Source: G963422745 sp965214285 (lineage in GTDB: Bacteria; Actinomycetota; Acidimicrobiia; Acidimicrobiales; Aldehydirespiratoraceae). From it: 64,000 bases of DNA. The notes under the pieces are model-generated. The model was not told the origin of the DNA, searched no databases, and was given only the letters and a program-made list of their open reading frames with translations. Where the stretch lies: the NCBI GenBank assembly GCA_965214285.1, contig OZ243946.1, positions 992,001 through 1,056,000 of the forward strand, written 5' to 3'. The position numbers and the translations under genes were made by a program. Below, one piece after another: positions 15,886 to 24,470 of the stretch (position 1 is its first letter; each line of letters starts with the position of its first letter).

Positions 15886-16025
15886 CCACGGCGCCGTACC
15901 GGCAACGCCTGTCCCCCGCAGGCTGCCGACCCGGCCGCGGCAGCGCCGTCAGCGGGAACGACCTCGTCTGGCGTCGCCTCGCTGCAGACGGTCAAGAGGC
16001 CGTGCGTCGGCGGGTCTTCGGCTGA
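15882..16025 (+). CDS. Small basic protein or remnant downstream of the methylase
   Basis: A 47-codon frame starting in the ATGA overlap with the methylase stop (MTTAPYRQRLSPAGCRPGRG...). No family recognised. It could be a true small protein, translationally coupled, or the surviving 5' end of a lost partner gene. Nothing else supports it beyond the overlap. Confidence 0.3.
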   Translation: MTTAPYRQRLSPAGCRPGRGSAVSGNDLVWRRLAADGQEAVRRRVFG

Positions 16026-16071
16026 GCCGCTGTCGCCCGGTCGCAGCCTGGGCCGGCCGAGGTGGTGTGGC

Positions 16072-16488
16072 TCAGGCGGAGCCGGGCTCGTCGGCGGCGT
16101 CGCGGTCGAGGCGCATGGCCGCGGAGTTCATGCAGTAGCGCTGGCCGGTGGGCGCAGGGCCGTCGGGGAAGCGATGGCCGAGATGCGCGCCGCAGCGGGC
16201 GCAGGTGGCCTCCTCGCGCACCATGCCATGGGAGGTGTCGGTGCTGATCTCGATCAGATCGGGGCCGAGCGTGTCGAAGAAGCTGGGCCAGCCCGTCCCC
16301 GACTCGAACTTGGTTTCGCTCGTGAAAAGAGGGGTGTCGCAAACGACGCAGCGGTAGGTACCGTCGTCGTGACAATCCCAGTACTCGCCGGTGAACGGCC
16401 GCTCGGTGCCCGCCCGCTGGGTCACCGTGAATTGCTCCGATGTGAGCCGCTCCCGCAGCTCCTTCTCGTCGAAGGCTGTCTGGTCCAT
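16072..16488 (-). CDS. msrB: Peptide-methionine (R)-S-oxide reductase MsrB
   Basis: 138 residues. Reduces the R epimer of methionine sulfoxide in proteins. Zinc ligands are CVVC and CARC; catalytic Cys in RYCMNSAAMRL; substrate-pocket GTGWPSFFD is classical for MsrB. The ATG at 16488 has an AAAGGAAG ribosome-binding site; a longer open frame upstream runs into the recA promoter region and is rejected as a start. Divergent from recA; the LexA box between them could also influence it. Confidence 0.95.
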   Translation of the reverse strand: MDQTAFDEKELRERLTSEQFTVTQRAGTERPFTGEYWDCHDDGTYRCVVCDTPLFTSETKFESGTGWPSFFDTLGPDLIEISTDTSHGMVREEATCARCGAHLGHRFPDGPAPTGQRYCMNSAAMRLDRDAADEPGSA

Positions 16489-16547
16489 TTCGCTTCCTTT
16501 CGGGAGTCGGATCAACGGCTCGGGGGCCGAGAAATCGACGGAAATGC

Positions 16548-16576
16548 TTGCACGAACTCCAGTTCGCAAGTACATT
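16548..16576 (+). promoter_or_regulatory. SOS promoter: LexA box within -35/-10 spacer, facing recA
   Basis: TTGCAC, 17-bp spacer, TACATT. The spacer contains CGAACTCCAGTTCG (16553-16566), a perfect match to the Gram-positive/actinobacterial LexA box CGAAC-N4-GTTCG. LexA bound there would block RNA polymerase. The leader to the recA ATG would be about 315 nt. Confidence 0.8.
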
Positions 16577-16814
16577 CCTGTAATTCGTCGGCCCAGGTGC
16601 TAGGCAATAGGCCTGGCGCCGGACCACCAGAGGCTACACCACAAGAGGACCACAAGAGGACAAGGACAAGCACGAGGCGAGAGCATCAGACGAGGACAGG
16701 ACGTGACGACCAGACCAGACCCCATGGCCGGGCGACAGCCCAGCACCAGCCCAGAGCCCAGGATCGGGCAGCGGGGCGAGGCTCAGAGGCCCGCCGGCCC
16801 CGGTCCGCGAGAGA

Positions 16815-16837
16815 GTGTCACACCCCCTCGTTAGCTT
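16815..16837 (+). promoter_or_regulatory. Second recA promoter-like motif (PafBC/RecA-NDp-like layout)
   Basis: GTGTCACAC, 8 bp, TAGCTT. The spacing equals that of the mycobacterial LexA-independent DNA-damage promoter (TTGTCRGTG, 8 bp, TAnnnT). The same motif (GTGTCATAC, 8 bp, CATCAT) precedes the LysM gene at 37254. Start would be ~16844, giving a 55-nt leader. Confidence 0.5.
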
Positions 16838-16898
16838 CGCCCCAGGATTCGCACTTCCCCCGCACTCAACTCACACACACCAAATCAGGAGACATCCA

Positions 16899-17939
16899 AT
16901 GGAACGCCACAAGGCACTCGACGTAGCTCTCGGCCAGATCGAGAAGCAGTTCGGCACGGGCTCGGTCATGAAGATGGGCGAGAAGTCCACCTTGGGCATC
17001 GAGTCGGTGCCCACCGGGGCACTCGCCCTCGACCTCGCCCTCGGCATCGGCGGCCTGCCCCGCGGCCGCGTCACCGAGATATACGGCCCCGAGTCATCGG
17101 GCAAGACCACCCTGGCGACCCACGTGGTGGCCGAGGCCCAGCGCAACGGAGGCATCTGCGCATACGTCGATGCCGAGCACGCCATGGACCCGGTGTACGC
17201 CAAGGCGATCGGCGTCGACATCGACGAGCTGCTGATCTCGCAGCCCGACACCGGCGAGCAAGCGCTCGAGATCACCGACATGCTGGTCCGCTCCGGCGCC
17301 ATCGACGTGATCGTGATCGACTCGGTCGCCGCCCTCACGCCCCGTGCGGAGATCGAGGGCGACATGGGCGACACCCACGTGGGCCTGCAGGCCCGGCTCA
17401 TGTCGCAGGCGCTGCGCAAGCTCACCGGCAACCTCAGCAAGTCGCGCACGATCTGCGTGTTCATCAACCAGCTGCGCGAGAAGATCGGCGTGATGTTCGG
17501 CTCGCCCGAGACCACCCCAGGAGGCCGGGCGCTGAAGTTCTACTCGTCGATCCGGCTCGACATCCGCCGCATCGAGGCCATCAAGCAGGGCATGGAGGTG
17601 GTGGGCAACCGCACCCGCGTCAAGGTGGTGAAGAACAAGTGCGCCCCGCCCTTCAAGCAGGCCGAGTTCGACATCATGTACGGCACGGGCATCTCCCGCG
17701 AGGGCTCGGTGCTCGACCTGGCGGTGACCGAGAGCATCGTCAAGAAGTCGGGCGCCTGGTACACCTACGACGGCGAGCAGCTCGGGCAGGGCCGGGAGAA
17801 CGCCAAGCAGTTCCTGGCCGACAACGCCGAGGTCATGGTCGAGATCAGCGACCGGGTCTGGAAGCAGGTCATGCCCGAGCCCGAGCCCGAGCCCGAGTTC
17901 GCCGCGGCCGACGGCGTGGCGGTCCCCGTCAAGGACTGA
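16899..17939 (+). CDS. recA: Recombinase RecA
   Basis: 346 residues, full length. Walker A GPESSGKTT, Walker B VIVIDSVAAL, L1/L2 loop region INQLREKIGVMFGSPETTPGG all present, C-terminal acidic tail PEPEPEPEFAAAD. Catalyses strand exchange and stimulates LexA self-cleavage. ATG with AGGAG Shine-Dalgarno is chosen. No recX follows, unlike many actinobacteria; miaB comes next. Two candidate DNA-damage promoters lie upstream. Confidence 0.98.
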   Translation: MERHKALDVALGQIEKQFGTGSVMKMGEKSTLGIESVPTGALALDLALGIGGLPRGRVTEIYGPESSGKTTLATHVVAEAQRNGGICAYVDAEHAMDPVYAKAIGVDIDELLISQPDTGEQALEITDMLVRSGAIDVIVIDSVAALTPRAEIEGDMGDTHVGLQARLMSQALRKLTGNLSKSRTICVFINQLREKIGVMFGSPETTPGGRALKFYSSIRLDIRRIEAIKQGMEVVGNRTRVKVVKNKCAPPFKQAEFDIMYGTGISREGSVLDLAVTESIVKKSGAWYTYDGEQLGQGRENAKQFLADNAEVMVEISDRVWKQVMPEPEPEPEFAAADGVAVPVKD

Positions 17940-18022
17940 CCCGCCGCTTCGTCTGCGAGCCGCCGTATCGGCATCGGCGGGCCGATCCGGCGGCCGGGCG
18001 AGGCCCGGTACCCTCAACGGCT

Positions 18023-19642
18023 GTGAGCAAGCTGGCTGACCGCGCATCGACGAACGGCCTGGCGACGGGCGGGCCCGCGGGCCGGCTCGACGATGGCTCG
18101 GCTGCCGCTGAGCCTGCGAATGGCGTGGCCGCGGATGGGTCTGCGGCCGGCCTGGCGACGGGCGGGCCCGCGACGGGCCTGGCCGCTGCCGGCAAGTCCT
18201 ATGCCGTGCGCACCTACGGCTGCCAGATGAACGAGCACGACTCAGAGCGCATCGCGGGCCTGCTGGAGGCCTCGGGCATGCGCGCCGCGGAGAGCGAGGC
18301 CGAGGCCGACGTGGTGGTGCTCAACACCTGCTGCATCCGCGAGAACGCCGACAACAAGCTCTACGGGGCGCTCGGCAACCTGAAGGCCCGCAAGGCCGCC
18401 AATCCCGACCTGCTGATCGCAGTGGGCGGCTGCCTGGCTCAAAAAGACGGCGAGCTGATCCGCCGGCGCGCCGGCCATGTGGACGTGGTCTTCGGCACCC
18501 ACAACCTTGGCCGCGCGGCCGAGCTGATCGCACAGGCTGCGACCGACGGGCCTGTGGTGGAGGTGCTCAGCGAGGCCGCCCGCGCCGACGCCGAGGACTT
18601 CCCCTCGGCGCTGCCGGCCAGGCGCAACAGCGACCACGCCGGCTGGGTGACCATCCAGATCGGCTGCGACAACACCTGCGCCTTCTGCATCGTGCCCGCG
18701 GTGCGCGGCCCCGAGATCAGCCGGCCCTTCGCCGAGGTCGTCGCCGAGGTCGAGGCGCTGGCCGCCGACGGCGCGAGCGAGGTCACGCTGCTGGGCCAGA
18801 ACGTCAACAGCTTCGGCCGCGACCTGGCCCTGGCTCGCCGCGCCATCACCGGCGAAGACGACGCCTGGTGGTGCGGGCAGCGCTGGCTGGCCGACCGCCG
18901 AGCCCGGCCGCTGTTCGCGGACCTGCTGCGTGCCGTGGGCGCGCTCGATGGCATCCGCAGGGTCCGCTTCACCAGCCCGCACCCCAAGGACATGCGCCCC
19001 GAGACGTTCGCGGCGATGGCCGAGACCGGCTCGGTCTGCGAGCACCTGCACTTCCCGCTGCAGTCGGGCTCCGATGCGATCCTCGCTGCCATGCACCGCG
19101 GCTACGGCGCCGAGCGCTACCTGAAGAGGCTGGCCGAGGCGCGGGCCACGGTGCCGGACCTGGCGGTGTCGACCGACATCATCGTCGGCTTCCCCGGCGA
19201 GACCCCCGACGACTTCGAGCGCACCCTGGAGGTGGCCGCCGAGGCCCGCTTCGACAGCGCCTTCACCTTCGTGTTCTCGCCGCGCCCCGGCACCGAGGCA
19301 GCCGAGATGACCGACCGCTTCGTGGACCACGACGTGATCGTGGATCGCTACGAGCGCTTGCGGGCCGTGGTGAGCCGCTCGGCCATGCGCTCCAACGAGG
19401 CCCGTGTGGGGCTCGTCGAGGAGGTCAGCGTCGAGGGGCCGTCGAAGAAGGACCCTTCGCTGCTCACTGGCCGGACCCGGCGCAACACGCTGGTGCACTT
19501 CGGCTCGGCGGCGGCGATCCGCCCCGGCAGCTATGCGCTGGTTCGCGTCACCGCCGCGGCCGTCAACCACCTGCGCGGCGAACTGGTCGAGGTCACAGCC
19601 GACGCACGGCACCGCACCCGCATACCCGTCGCCGCGGGCTGA
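18023..19642 (+). CDS. miaB: tRNA-2-methylthio-N6-dimethylallyladenosine synthase MiaB
   Basis: 539 residues. Radical SAM methylthiotransferase acting on A37 of tRNAs. N-terminal UPF0004 domain with TYGCQMNEHDSERI and NTCCIRENA cysteines; radical SAM cluster in GCDNTCAFCIVPAVRGPEIS; TRAM domain at the end. Starting at GTG 18023 gives a 57-residue Ala/Gly-rich low-complexity leader (repeated LATGGPA) before the conserved domain; a later start is possible but no better codon has a ribosome-binding site. Followed by miaA, the enzyme for the preceding modification step. Confidence 0.95.
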   Translation: MSKLADRASTNGLATGGPAGRLDDGSAAAEPANGVAADGSAAGLATGGPATGLAAAGKSYAVRTYGCQMNEHDSERIAGLLEASGMRAAESEAEADVVVLNTCCIRENADNKLYGALGNLKARKAANPDLLIAVGGCLAQKDGELIRRRAGHVDVVFGTHNLGRAAELIAQAATDGPVVEVLSEAARADAEDFPSALPARRNSDHAGWVTIQIGCDNTCAFCIVPAVRGPEISRPFAEVVAEVEALAADGASEVTLLGQNVNSFGRDLALARRAITGEDDAWWCGQRWLADRRARPLFADLLRAVGALDGIRRVRFTSPHPKDMRPETFAAMAETGSVCEHLHFPLQSGSDAILAAMHRGYGAERYLKRLAEARATVPDLAVSTDIIVGFPGETPDDFERTLEVAAEARFDSAFTFVFSPRPGTEAAEMTDRFVDHDVIVDRYERLRAVVSRSAMRSNEARVGLVEEVSVEGPSKKDPSLLTGRTRRNTLVHFGSAAAIRPGSYALVRVTAAAVNHLRGELVEVTADARHRTRIPVAAG

Positions 19643-19730
19643 GCGTGACGGTGCCCGTTGCCTTGCAGGGGCGGCGGTCCCGGCGCCTGGCGACCCTGCG
19701 GGCGATGTCGCCCGAGCCCGGTGCGCCACG

Positions 19731-20663
19731 GTGAGCGCCTCGCTTCAAGCACTGGCAGCGCGGCCGCTGGCGATCCTGGGGCCGACGGCCGTTGGCAAGT
19801 CGTCGCTGGCGATGGCCGTCGCCGGCCTGGTGGGCCCGGCGGAGCTGGTCTCGGTCGACTCGATGCAGGTGTACCGCGGCATGGACATCGGCACCGCCAC
19901 GCCCACGGCGCAAGAGCAGGCCGCGGTGGCCCATCACCTGATCGACGTGGCAGAGCCCCACGAGGAGTTCGACGTCGCCGAGTTCAAGGCGCAGGCCACA
20001 GCGGCGCTGGCCGACATACGAGACCGCGGGGCGGCGCCGATCCTGGTCGGCGGGACCGGCCTTTACCTGCGGGCGGTGATCGACGACCTCGACATCCCGG
20101 GCCGCTACCCGCAGCAGCGAGCAGAGCTGGAGGCCGAGCCCGACACGGCGGCGCTGCACGCAAGGCTGGCGGAGTTGGACCCGGTCGCTGCGGCGCGCAT
20201 GGAGCCGAGCAACCGGCGGCGGGTCGTGCGCGCCCTGGAGGTGAGCCTGGGCAGCGGGCGCAGGTTCTCCGACCACGGTCCGGGACTCTCGGTGTATCCG
20301 CCGACGCCGTTCGTGCAGGTGGCGCTGAGCCGGCCCCGGCCCGAGCTCGACGAGCGGATCGCGGCGCGCTGGCAGCAGCAGCTCGCAGACGGATTCCTCG
20401 ACGAGGTGCGGGCCTTGGAGGACGTGGAGTTGTCGCGCACCGCGGCAGAGGCGCTGGGCTACCGCGAGTTCGCTGCGCACCTGCGCGGCGAGATGCCCTT
20501 CGACGAGGCGTTGGCGACCGCGGTGCGGCGCACCTGCCGTTTCGCCCGCCGCCAGGAGCGCTGGCTGCGCCGCGACCCGCGCATCGCGTGGCTCCAGGCC
20601 CCAGCCGATCCGGCGGCGGTGCTGCGCCTGTGGTCCGCGGCGGCAACGGCGGTCGGCGACTGA
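19731..20663 (+). CDS. miaA: tRNA dimethylallyltransferase MiaA
   Basis: 310 residues. Transfers dimethylallyl to N6 of A37 in tRNA. Seen: P-loop LGPTAVGKSSLAMAVA, SVDSMQVYRGMDIGTA (family signature), VGGTGLYLRAVIDDLD, and RRQERWLRRD near the end. GTG at 19731 is the only start compatible with the P-loop lying at residue ~15. Works with miaB immediately upstream. Confidence 0.95.
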   Translation: MSASLQALAARPLAILGPTAVGKSSLAMAVAGLVGPAELVSVDSMQVYRGMDIGTATPTAQEQAAVAHHLIDVAEPHEEFDVAEFKAQATAALADIRDRGAAPILVGGTGLYLRAVIDDLDIPGRYPQQRAELEAEPDTAALHARLAELDPVAAARMEPSNRRRVVRALEVSLGSGRRFSDHGPGLSVYPPTPFVQVALSRPRPELDERIAARWQQQLADGFLDEVRALEDVELSRTAAEALGYREFAAHLRGEMPFDEALATAVRRTCRFARRQERWLRRDPRIAWLQAPADPAAVLRLWSAAATAVGD

Positions 20664-20739
20664 GCCGGCTTGCTGCGACAATGGGCGCATGAGCCGCCGA
20701 GCCGATGCGCCGAGAAGGCGCTGAGCGACGAGCGCTGCC

Positions 20740-21666
20740 ATGAGCGCCGCCGGCATTGTCCGCGTGTCCAAGCACCACGGCCTCGGCAACGACTTCGTGG
20801 TCGCCCTGGTGACGGAGCTGCCCGCGGACGCGGCGGGCCTGGCGCGCCGGCTCTGCGACCGCCAGACCGGGATCGGTGCCGACGGCATGATCTTCGGCCT
20901 GATCGACGGCCTCATCGACGACGGGCCGGTGAGCATGCGCCTGTTCAACCGCGACGGCAGCGAGGCCGAGACCAGCGGCAACGGGCTGCGCTGCCTGACC
21001 CAGGCGGTAGCCCGCCTGCGCGGCCTCCCCGAGCTCGAGCTCGACGTGCAGACCCTGGCAGGTCTGCGCCGCTGCGTGCTGCACGGCCCTGCCGATGTCG
21101 ACCCTGGCAGCCGCAGCGGCACCGCGAGCGGCACCGAGGATGCCGGCGACAGCCAGGAGGGAAGCGCTGAGCCCACGGTGATCGTGAGCGTCGAGATGGG
21201 GGACCTCGGCCCCGGCCCGGTTCCCGATGTCGACGACCCGGTGGCGGCGGCGCGGCCGGCGAGCGCGGCGGTGAGCCGTTGGGCCACGGGCTCGATCGGC
21301 AACCCGCACGTGGTCTGCGAGGTCGACGGCGCCGAGGCCTTGGACGGGATCGACGTGGAGGCCGCGGGCTCGGGCATCGAGGCGGGTTTCGGCGGCGGCG
21401 TCAACGTCCACTTCGCGACCGTCAGCGGGCCCGACGAGATCACGGCACGTGTCTGGGAGCGTGGCGTCGGCGTCACCAAGGCCTGCGGCAGCGGAGCGGT
21501 GGTGATGGCGGCCTGCTTCAGAGACTGGGGCCAGGTCGGCGATCAGGTCACGGTGCGCATGCTCGGCGGCGACGCCGGAGTCGACCTCAGCGGCCCGGTC
21601 ACGCTGCGCGGTCCTGCCGGCCACGTGGCCGACTTCGAGATCAGCGACGAGATCAGCGATGCCTGA
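20740..21666 (+). CDS. dapF: Diaminopimelate epimerase DapF with Ser at a catalytic Cys position
   Basis: 308 residues. Interconverts LL- and meso-diaminopimelate for lysine and peptidoglycan. KHHGLGNDFVV, RLFNRDGSEAE and GNPHVVCEVD are diagnostic. The second catalytic Cys is kept (TKACGSGAVVMAA, residue 249), but the first, normally in CGNG, is Ser79 in TSGNGLRC. A Ser/Gly/Asp-rich insertion lies at ~125-147. The enzyme may have altered activity or chemistry; the rest of the fold looks intact. The 3' end overlaps hflX. Confidence 0.88.
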   Translation: MSAAGIVRVSKHHGLGNDFVVALVTELPADAAGLARRLCDRQTGIGADGMIFGLIDGLIDDGPVSMRLFNRDGSEAETSGNGLRCLTQAVARLRGLPELELDVQTLAGLRRCVLHGPADVDPGSRSGTASGTEDAGDSQEGSAEPTVIVSVEMGDLGPGPVPDVDDPVAAARPASAAVSRWATGSIGNPHVVCEVDGAEALDGIDVEAAGSGIEAGFGGGVNVHFATVSGPDEITARVWERGVGVTKACGSGAVVMAACFRDWGQVGDQVTVRMLGGDAGVDLSGPVTLRGPAGHVADFEISDEISDA

Positions 21667-23269
21667 GCCCGCACCCGAACCGCCTGCCGCTGAGGCACCC
21701 GCAGCCCGCGCAGCCGCCCCGGAGGCGCACCGCGGCGGTTTCGGGGAGTTCGCAGGCAGCGCAGACGGGCTCATCGACCGCGCCTTTCGCGAGCGGATAA
21801 TCGTGGTCGGCGTCACCGTGGACGGCGAGGACCCCGCCGGCACCGAGCGCTCACTCGACGAGCTCGAGCTGCTGGTGTCGACCGCCGGCGCAGACGCCGT
21901 GCAGCGCGTCCACCAGCGCCGTCAGGCGCCCGATCCCGCCACCTACGTAGGCCGCGGCAAGGCGGACGAGATCCGCACCCTGGCCGAGGCCCTCGACTGC
22001 GACACCGTGGTCTTCGACGACGAGCTGAGCCCGGCGCAGCAGTTCAACCTGGAGAAGACGCTCGGGCGCAGCGCCATCGACCGCACCGCCGTGATACTGG
22101 ACATCTTCGCTCAGAACGCTGGCAGCTCCGAGGGCAAGGCGCAGGTGGAGCTGGCCCAGTTGCGCTATCGGCTGCCTCGCCTGCGCGGCAGCGGCCTGGC
22201 TCTGAGCCAGCAGGGCGGCGGCATCGGCACCCGTGGCCCCGGCGAGACCCGCCTGGAGGTGGACCGCCGGCGGCTGATCCGGCGTGTCCACAAGCTCGAA
22301 GCCGATCTGGCCAAGGTCGGCGCCCATCGCGCCAATCAGGCCAAGCGGCGCCGCCGCACTCGCAACCGCAGCGTGGCGCTGGTGGGCTACACCAATGCGG
22401 GCAAGTCGTCGCTGCTGAACCGGCTGACCGACGCCGACGCGGAGGTGGCGGACCGCCTCTTCGCCACCCTCGACACCGCCACCCGCCGCCTGGCGCTGCC
22501 GGGGGGCGAGACGGTCTTCGTGACCGACACCGTGGGCTTCGTGCGCAAGCTGCCGCACCAGCTCGTCAAGGCTTTCGCCACAACCCTCGACGTGGTGCGC
22601 GACGCCGACCTGCTGGTGCATGTGGTGGACGGTGCCGGCAGCGACCCCCAGGGCTCGATCAGAGCGGTGCGCTCGGTGCTGGCCGAGATCGGCGCGGCGG
22701 ACATATGCGAGCTGCTGGTCTTCAACAAGTGCGACCGCTTCGCGCCTGAGCCGGCCGTCGGCAGCGGCACCGGCAACGGCAGCGGCGCAGGGCTCGGGAC
22801 GGGCAATGGGCCAGACGCCGGCGGCAACGGCCTCGGCGGCGCCGACCGGGCGCTGGGCAACGGCTCGGGCAGCGTCGCCGGCGGCATGGGCTGTGACCTG
22901 GCGGTGTCGGCGCGCACCGGCGAGAACCTGGATCTGCTGCGCAGCCTGATCGCCGAGCGACTGCGCTCGCTGAGCGGCGTGTACGAGCTGAGCGTGCCCT
23001 GGAAGCGGGGCGACGTGCTGGCCTCGCTGCACCGCGAGGGCCAGGTGCTGTCTGAGACCCCGACGGAGACCGGCATGCGTATCACCGCACGGCTCGAGCC
23101 GGCTTCGGCGGGCGCCCTGCGGGCCTATCTGACGAGCACCCCGGCGGGCTCTGTTGCCGAGCAGATGCCGCCGGAGCCGGACTCGGATCCGACCCCGCCT
23201 GCGGACGCGGTGTCGCCGGGGCCGGCCGTGGGGCCGGTGTCGTCGGGGGACGACGGGGCGGCGGTGTGA
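21659..23269 (+). CDS. hflX: GTPase HflX with a glycine-rich insertion
   Basis: 536 residues. Ribosome-associated GTPase that splits stalled ribosomes. N-terminal HflX domain (VGRGKADEIRTLAEAL, VVFDDELSPAQQFNLE), Gly-rich linker GGGIGTRGPGETRLE, G domain with P-loop GYTNAGKSSLLNRL, DTVGFVRKLPHQLV and NKCD. Between NKCD (~residue 357) and the G5 motif VSARTG (~413) is a ~45-residue insertion of Gly/Ser/Asn not usual for HflX. ATG overlaps the dapF stop. Confidence 0.93.
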   Translation: MPEPAPEPPAAEAPAARAAAPEAHRGGFGEFAGSADGLIDRAFRERIIVVGVTVDGEDPAGTERSLDELELLVSTAGADAVQRVHQRRQAPDPATYVGRGKADEIRTLAEALDCDTVVFDDELSPAQQFNLEKTLGRSAIDRTAVILDIFAQNAGSSEGKAQVELAQLRYRLPRLRGSGLALSQQGGGIGTRGPGETRLEVDRRRLIRRVHKLEADLAKVGAHRANQAKRRRRTRNRSVALVGYTNAGKSSLLNRLTDADAEVADRLFATLDTATRRLALPGGETVFVTDTVGFVRKLPHQLVKAFATTLDVVRDADLLVHVVDGAGSDPQGSIRAVRSVLAEIGAADICELLVFNKCDRFAPEPAVGSGTGNGSGAGLGTGNGPDAGGNGLGGADRALGNGSGSVAGGMGCDLAVSARTGENLDLLRSLIAERLRSLSGVYELSVPWKRGDVLASLHREGQVLSETPTETGMRITARLEPASAGALRAYLTSTPAGSVAEQMPPEPDSDPTPPADAVSPGPAVGPVSSGDDGAAV

Positions 23270-24387
23270 TGAGCGAGGGCGGCGAGGGCTTCGTCCCCCC
23301 GGCGTATCCCTACGACCTGCTCGACGGCATCCGAGAGCGGGCCGCGGAGCTTCACGGCGGCGTGGCGGACTGCTCGGTCGGCACTCCCGTCGACGAGCCT
23401 CCCGAGGCGGCGCTGCGGGCGCTGGCCTCAGCAGAGAGCATCCGCGGCTATCCGCCGTCGATCGGCACTCTCGCCTACCGGCAGGCCGCTGCCGGCTGGC
23501 TGGAACGCGAGCTCGGGGTGGTTGTCGATCCCGCCACAGAGATCGCCGCCACCGTGGGCAGCAAGGAGTTCGTCACCCAGACGCCGCACCACCTGCGGCT
23601 GCGCCGGCCCGAGCGCGACACCGTGCTGTACCCGGCGGTGTCGTATCCCAGCTACGCCATGGGCGCTGCGCTCGCCGGCTGTCGGGCCGTGGCGGTGCCC
23701 GTCGACGACCGCTGGCGCATCGACCTCGCCGCCATCGACGCAGCCGATGCCCGCCGCGCCCTGTGCCTGTGGGTCAACACCCCCGGCAACCCCGCAGGCG
23801 GGCTCGACGACCTCGAAGCGGCAGCCGCCTGGGGGCGCGCCAACGACGTGCTGGTCATCAGCGACGAGTGCTACGCGGAGTTCACCTGGGCTGGCCCGCC
23901 CCGCACGATCCTGACCTCGGGGACCCGCGGCGTGCTGGCCGCGCATTCGCTGTCCAAGCGCTCCAACCTGGCCGGGGCCAGGGCCGGCTTCTATGCAGGC
24001 GACGCCGAGATCGTCGACTACCTGCGCGAGGTGCGCAAGCACGGCGGGATGATGGTGCCCGGCCCGGTGCAGGCCGCCGCGGCGGCCGCCCTCGACGACC
24101 AGGATCACGTGGCCGCCCAGCGCGAGCGCTACCTGCAGCGCATGGCCGTCGGCCTCGAGATCTTCGCGGCGCTCGGCGTGGAAGCGGCGCTGCCCGAGGG
24201 CGGCTTCTACCTGTGGGCGGCCGCGCCGGGCGGCGACGCCTGGGCGCTGACCGCAGAGCTGGCCGAACGGGCGGGCGTGATCGTCAGCCCAGGCGAGTTC
24301 TACGGCCCCGCCGGCGCGGGCCATGTGCGCTTCGCGGCGGTGCAGCCCGTCGAGGCGCTCCGCGGCGCCCTCGACCGCCTGGCTTGA
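23269..24387 (+). CDS. dapC: N-succinyldiaminopimelate aminotransferase (DapC-type)
   Basis: 372 residues, class I/II PLP aminotransferase. VNTPGNPAGG, ISDECYAEFTW and the PLP-lysine motif HSLSKRSNLAGARAGFYAG are all present. The location between dapF and dapD/dapE supports the succinylase branch role. ATG at 23269 overlaps the hflX stop; an in-frame GTG one codon earlier is an alternative. Ends cleanly 80 bp before dapD. Confidence 0.9.
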   Translation: MSEGGEGFVPPAYPYDLLDGIRERAAELHGGVADCSVGTPVDEPPEAALRALASAESIRGYPPSIGTLAYRQAAAGWLERELGVVVDPATEIAATVGSKEFVTQTPHHLRLRRPERDTVLYPAVSYPSYAMGAALAGCRAVAVPVDDRWRIDLAAIDAADARRALCLWVNTPGNPAGGLDDLEAAAAWGRANDVLVISDECYAEFTWAGPPRTILTSGTRGVLAAHSLSKRSNLAGARAGFYAGDAEIVDYLREVRKHGGMMVPGPVQAAAAAALDDQDHVAAQRERYLQRMAVGLEIFAALGVEAALPEGGFYLWAAAPGGDAWALTAELAERAGVIVSPGEFYGPAGAGHVRFAAVQPVEALRGALDRLA

Positions 24388-24470
24388 GCACTCAGGAGTG
24401 ACAGCCAGCAGCGGCTGTGCCGGCCCTGGCAGCCGGCCTGCCAGGCGAAGGCACGAGTAGCCTGCGGGCC

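Larger units (their letters stand above)
16489..16898. other. msrB-recA divergent intergenic region
   Basis: A 410-bp region with a LexA-box promoter at its left end and a second promoter-like motif near recA. Between them lies an A/G-rich stretch (16630-16720, many ACAAG/GAGGACA-like units) with no gene. Confidence 0.6.
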
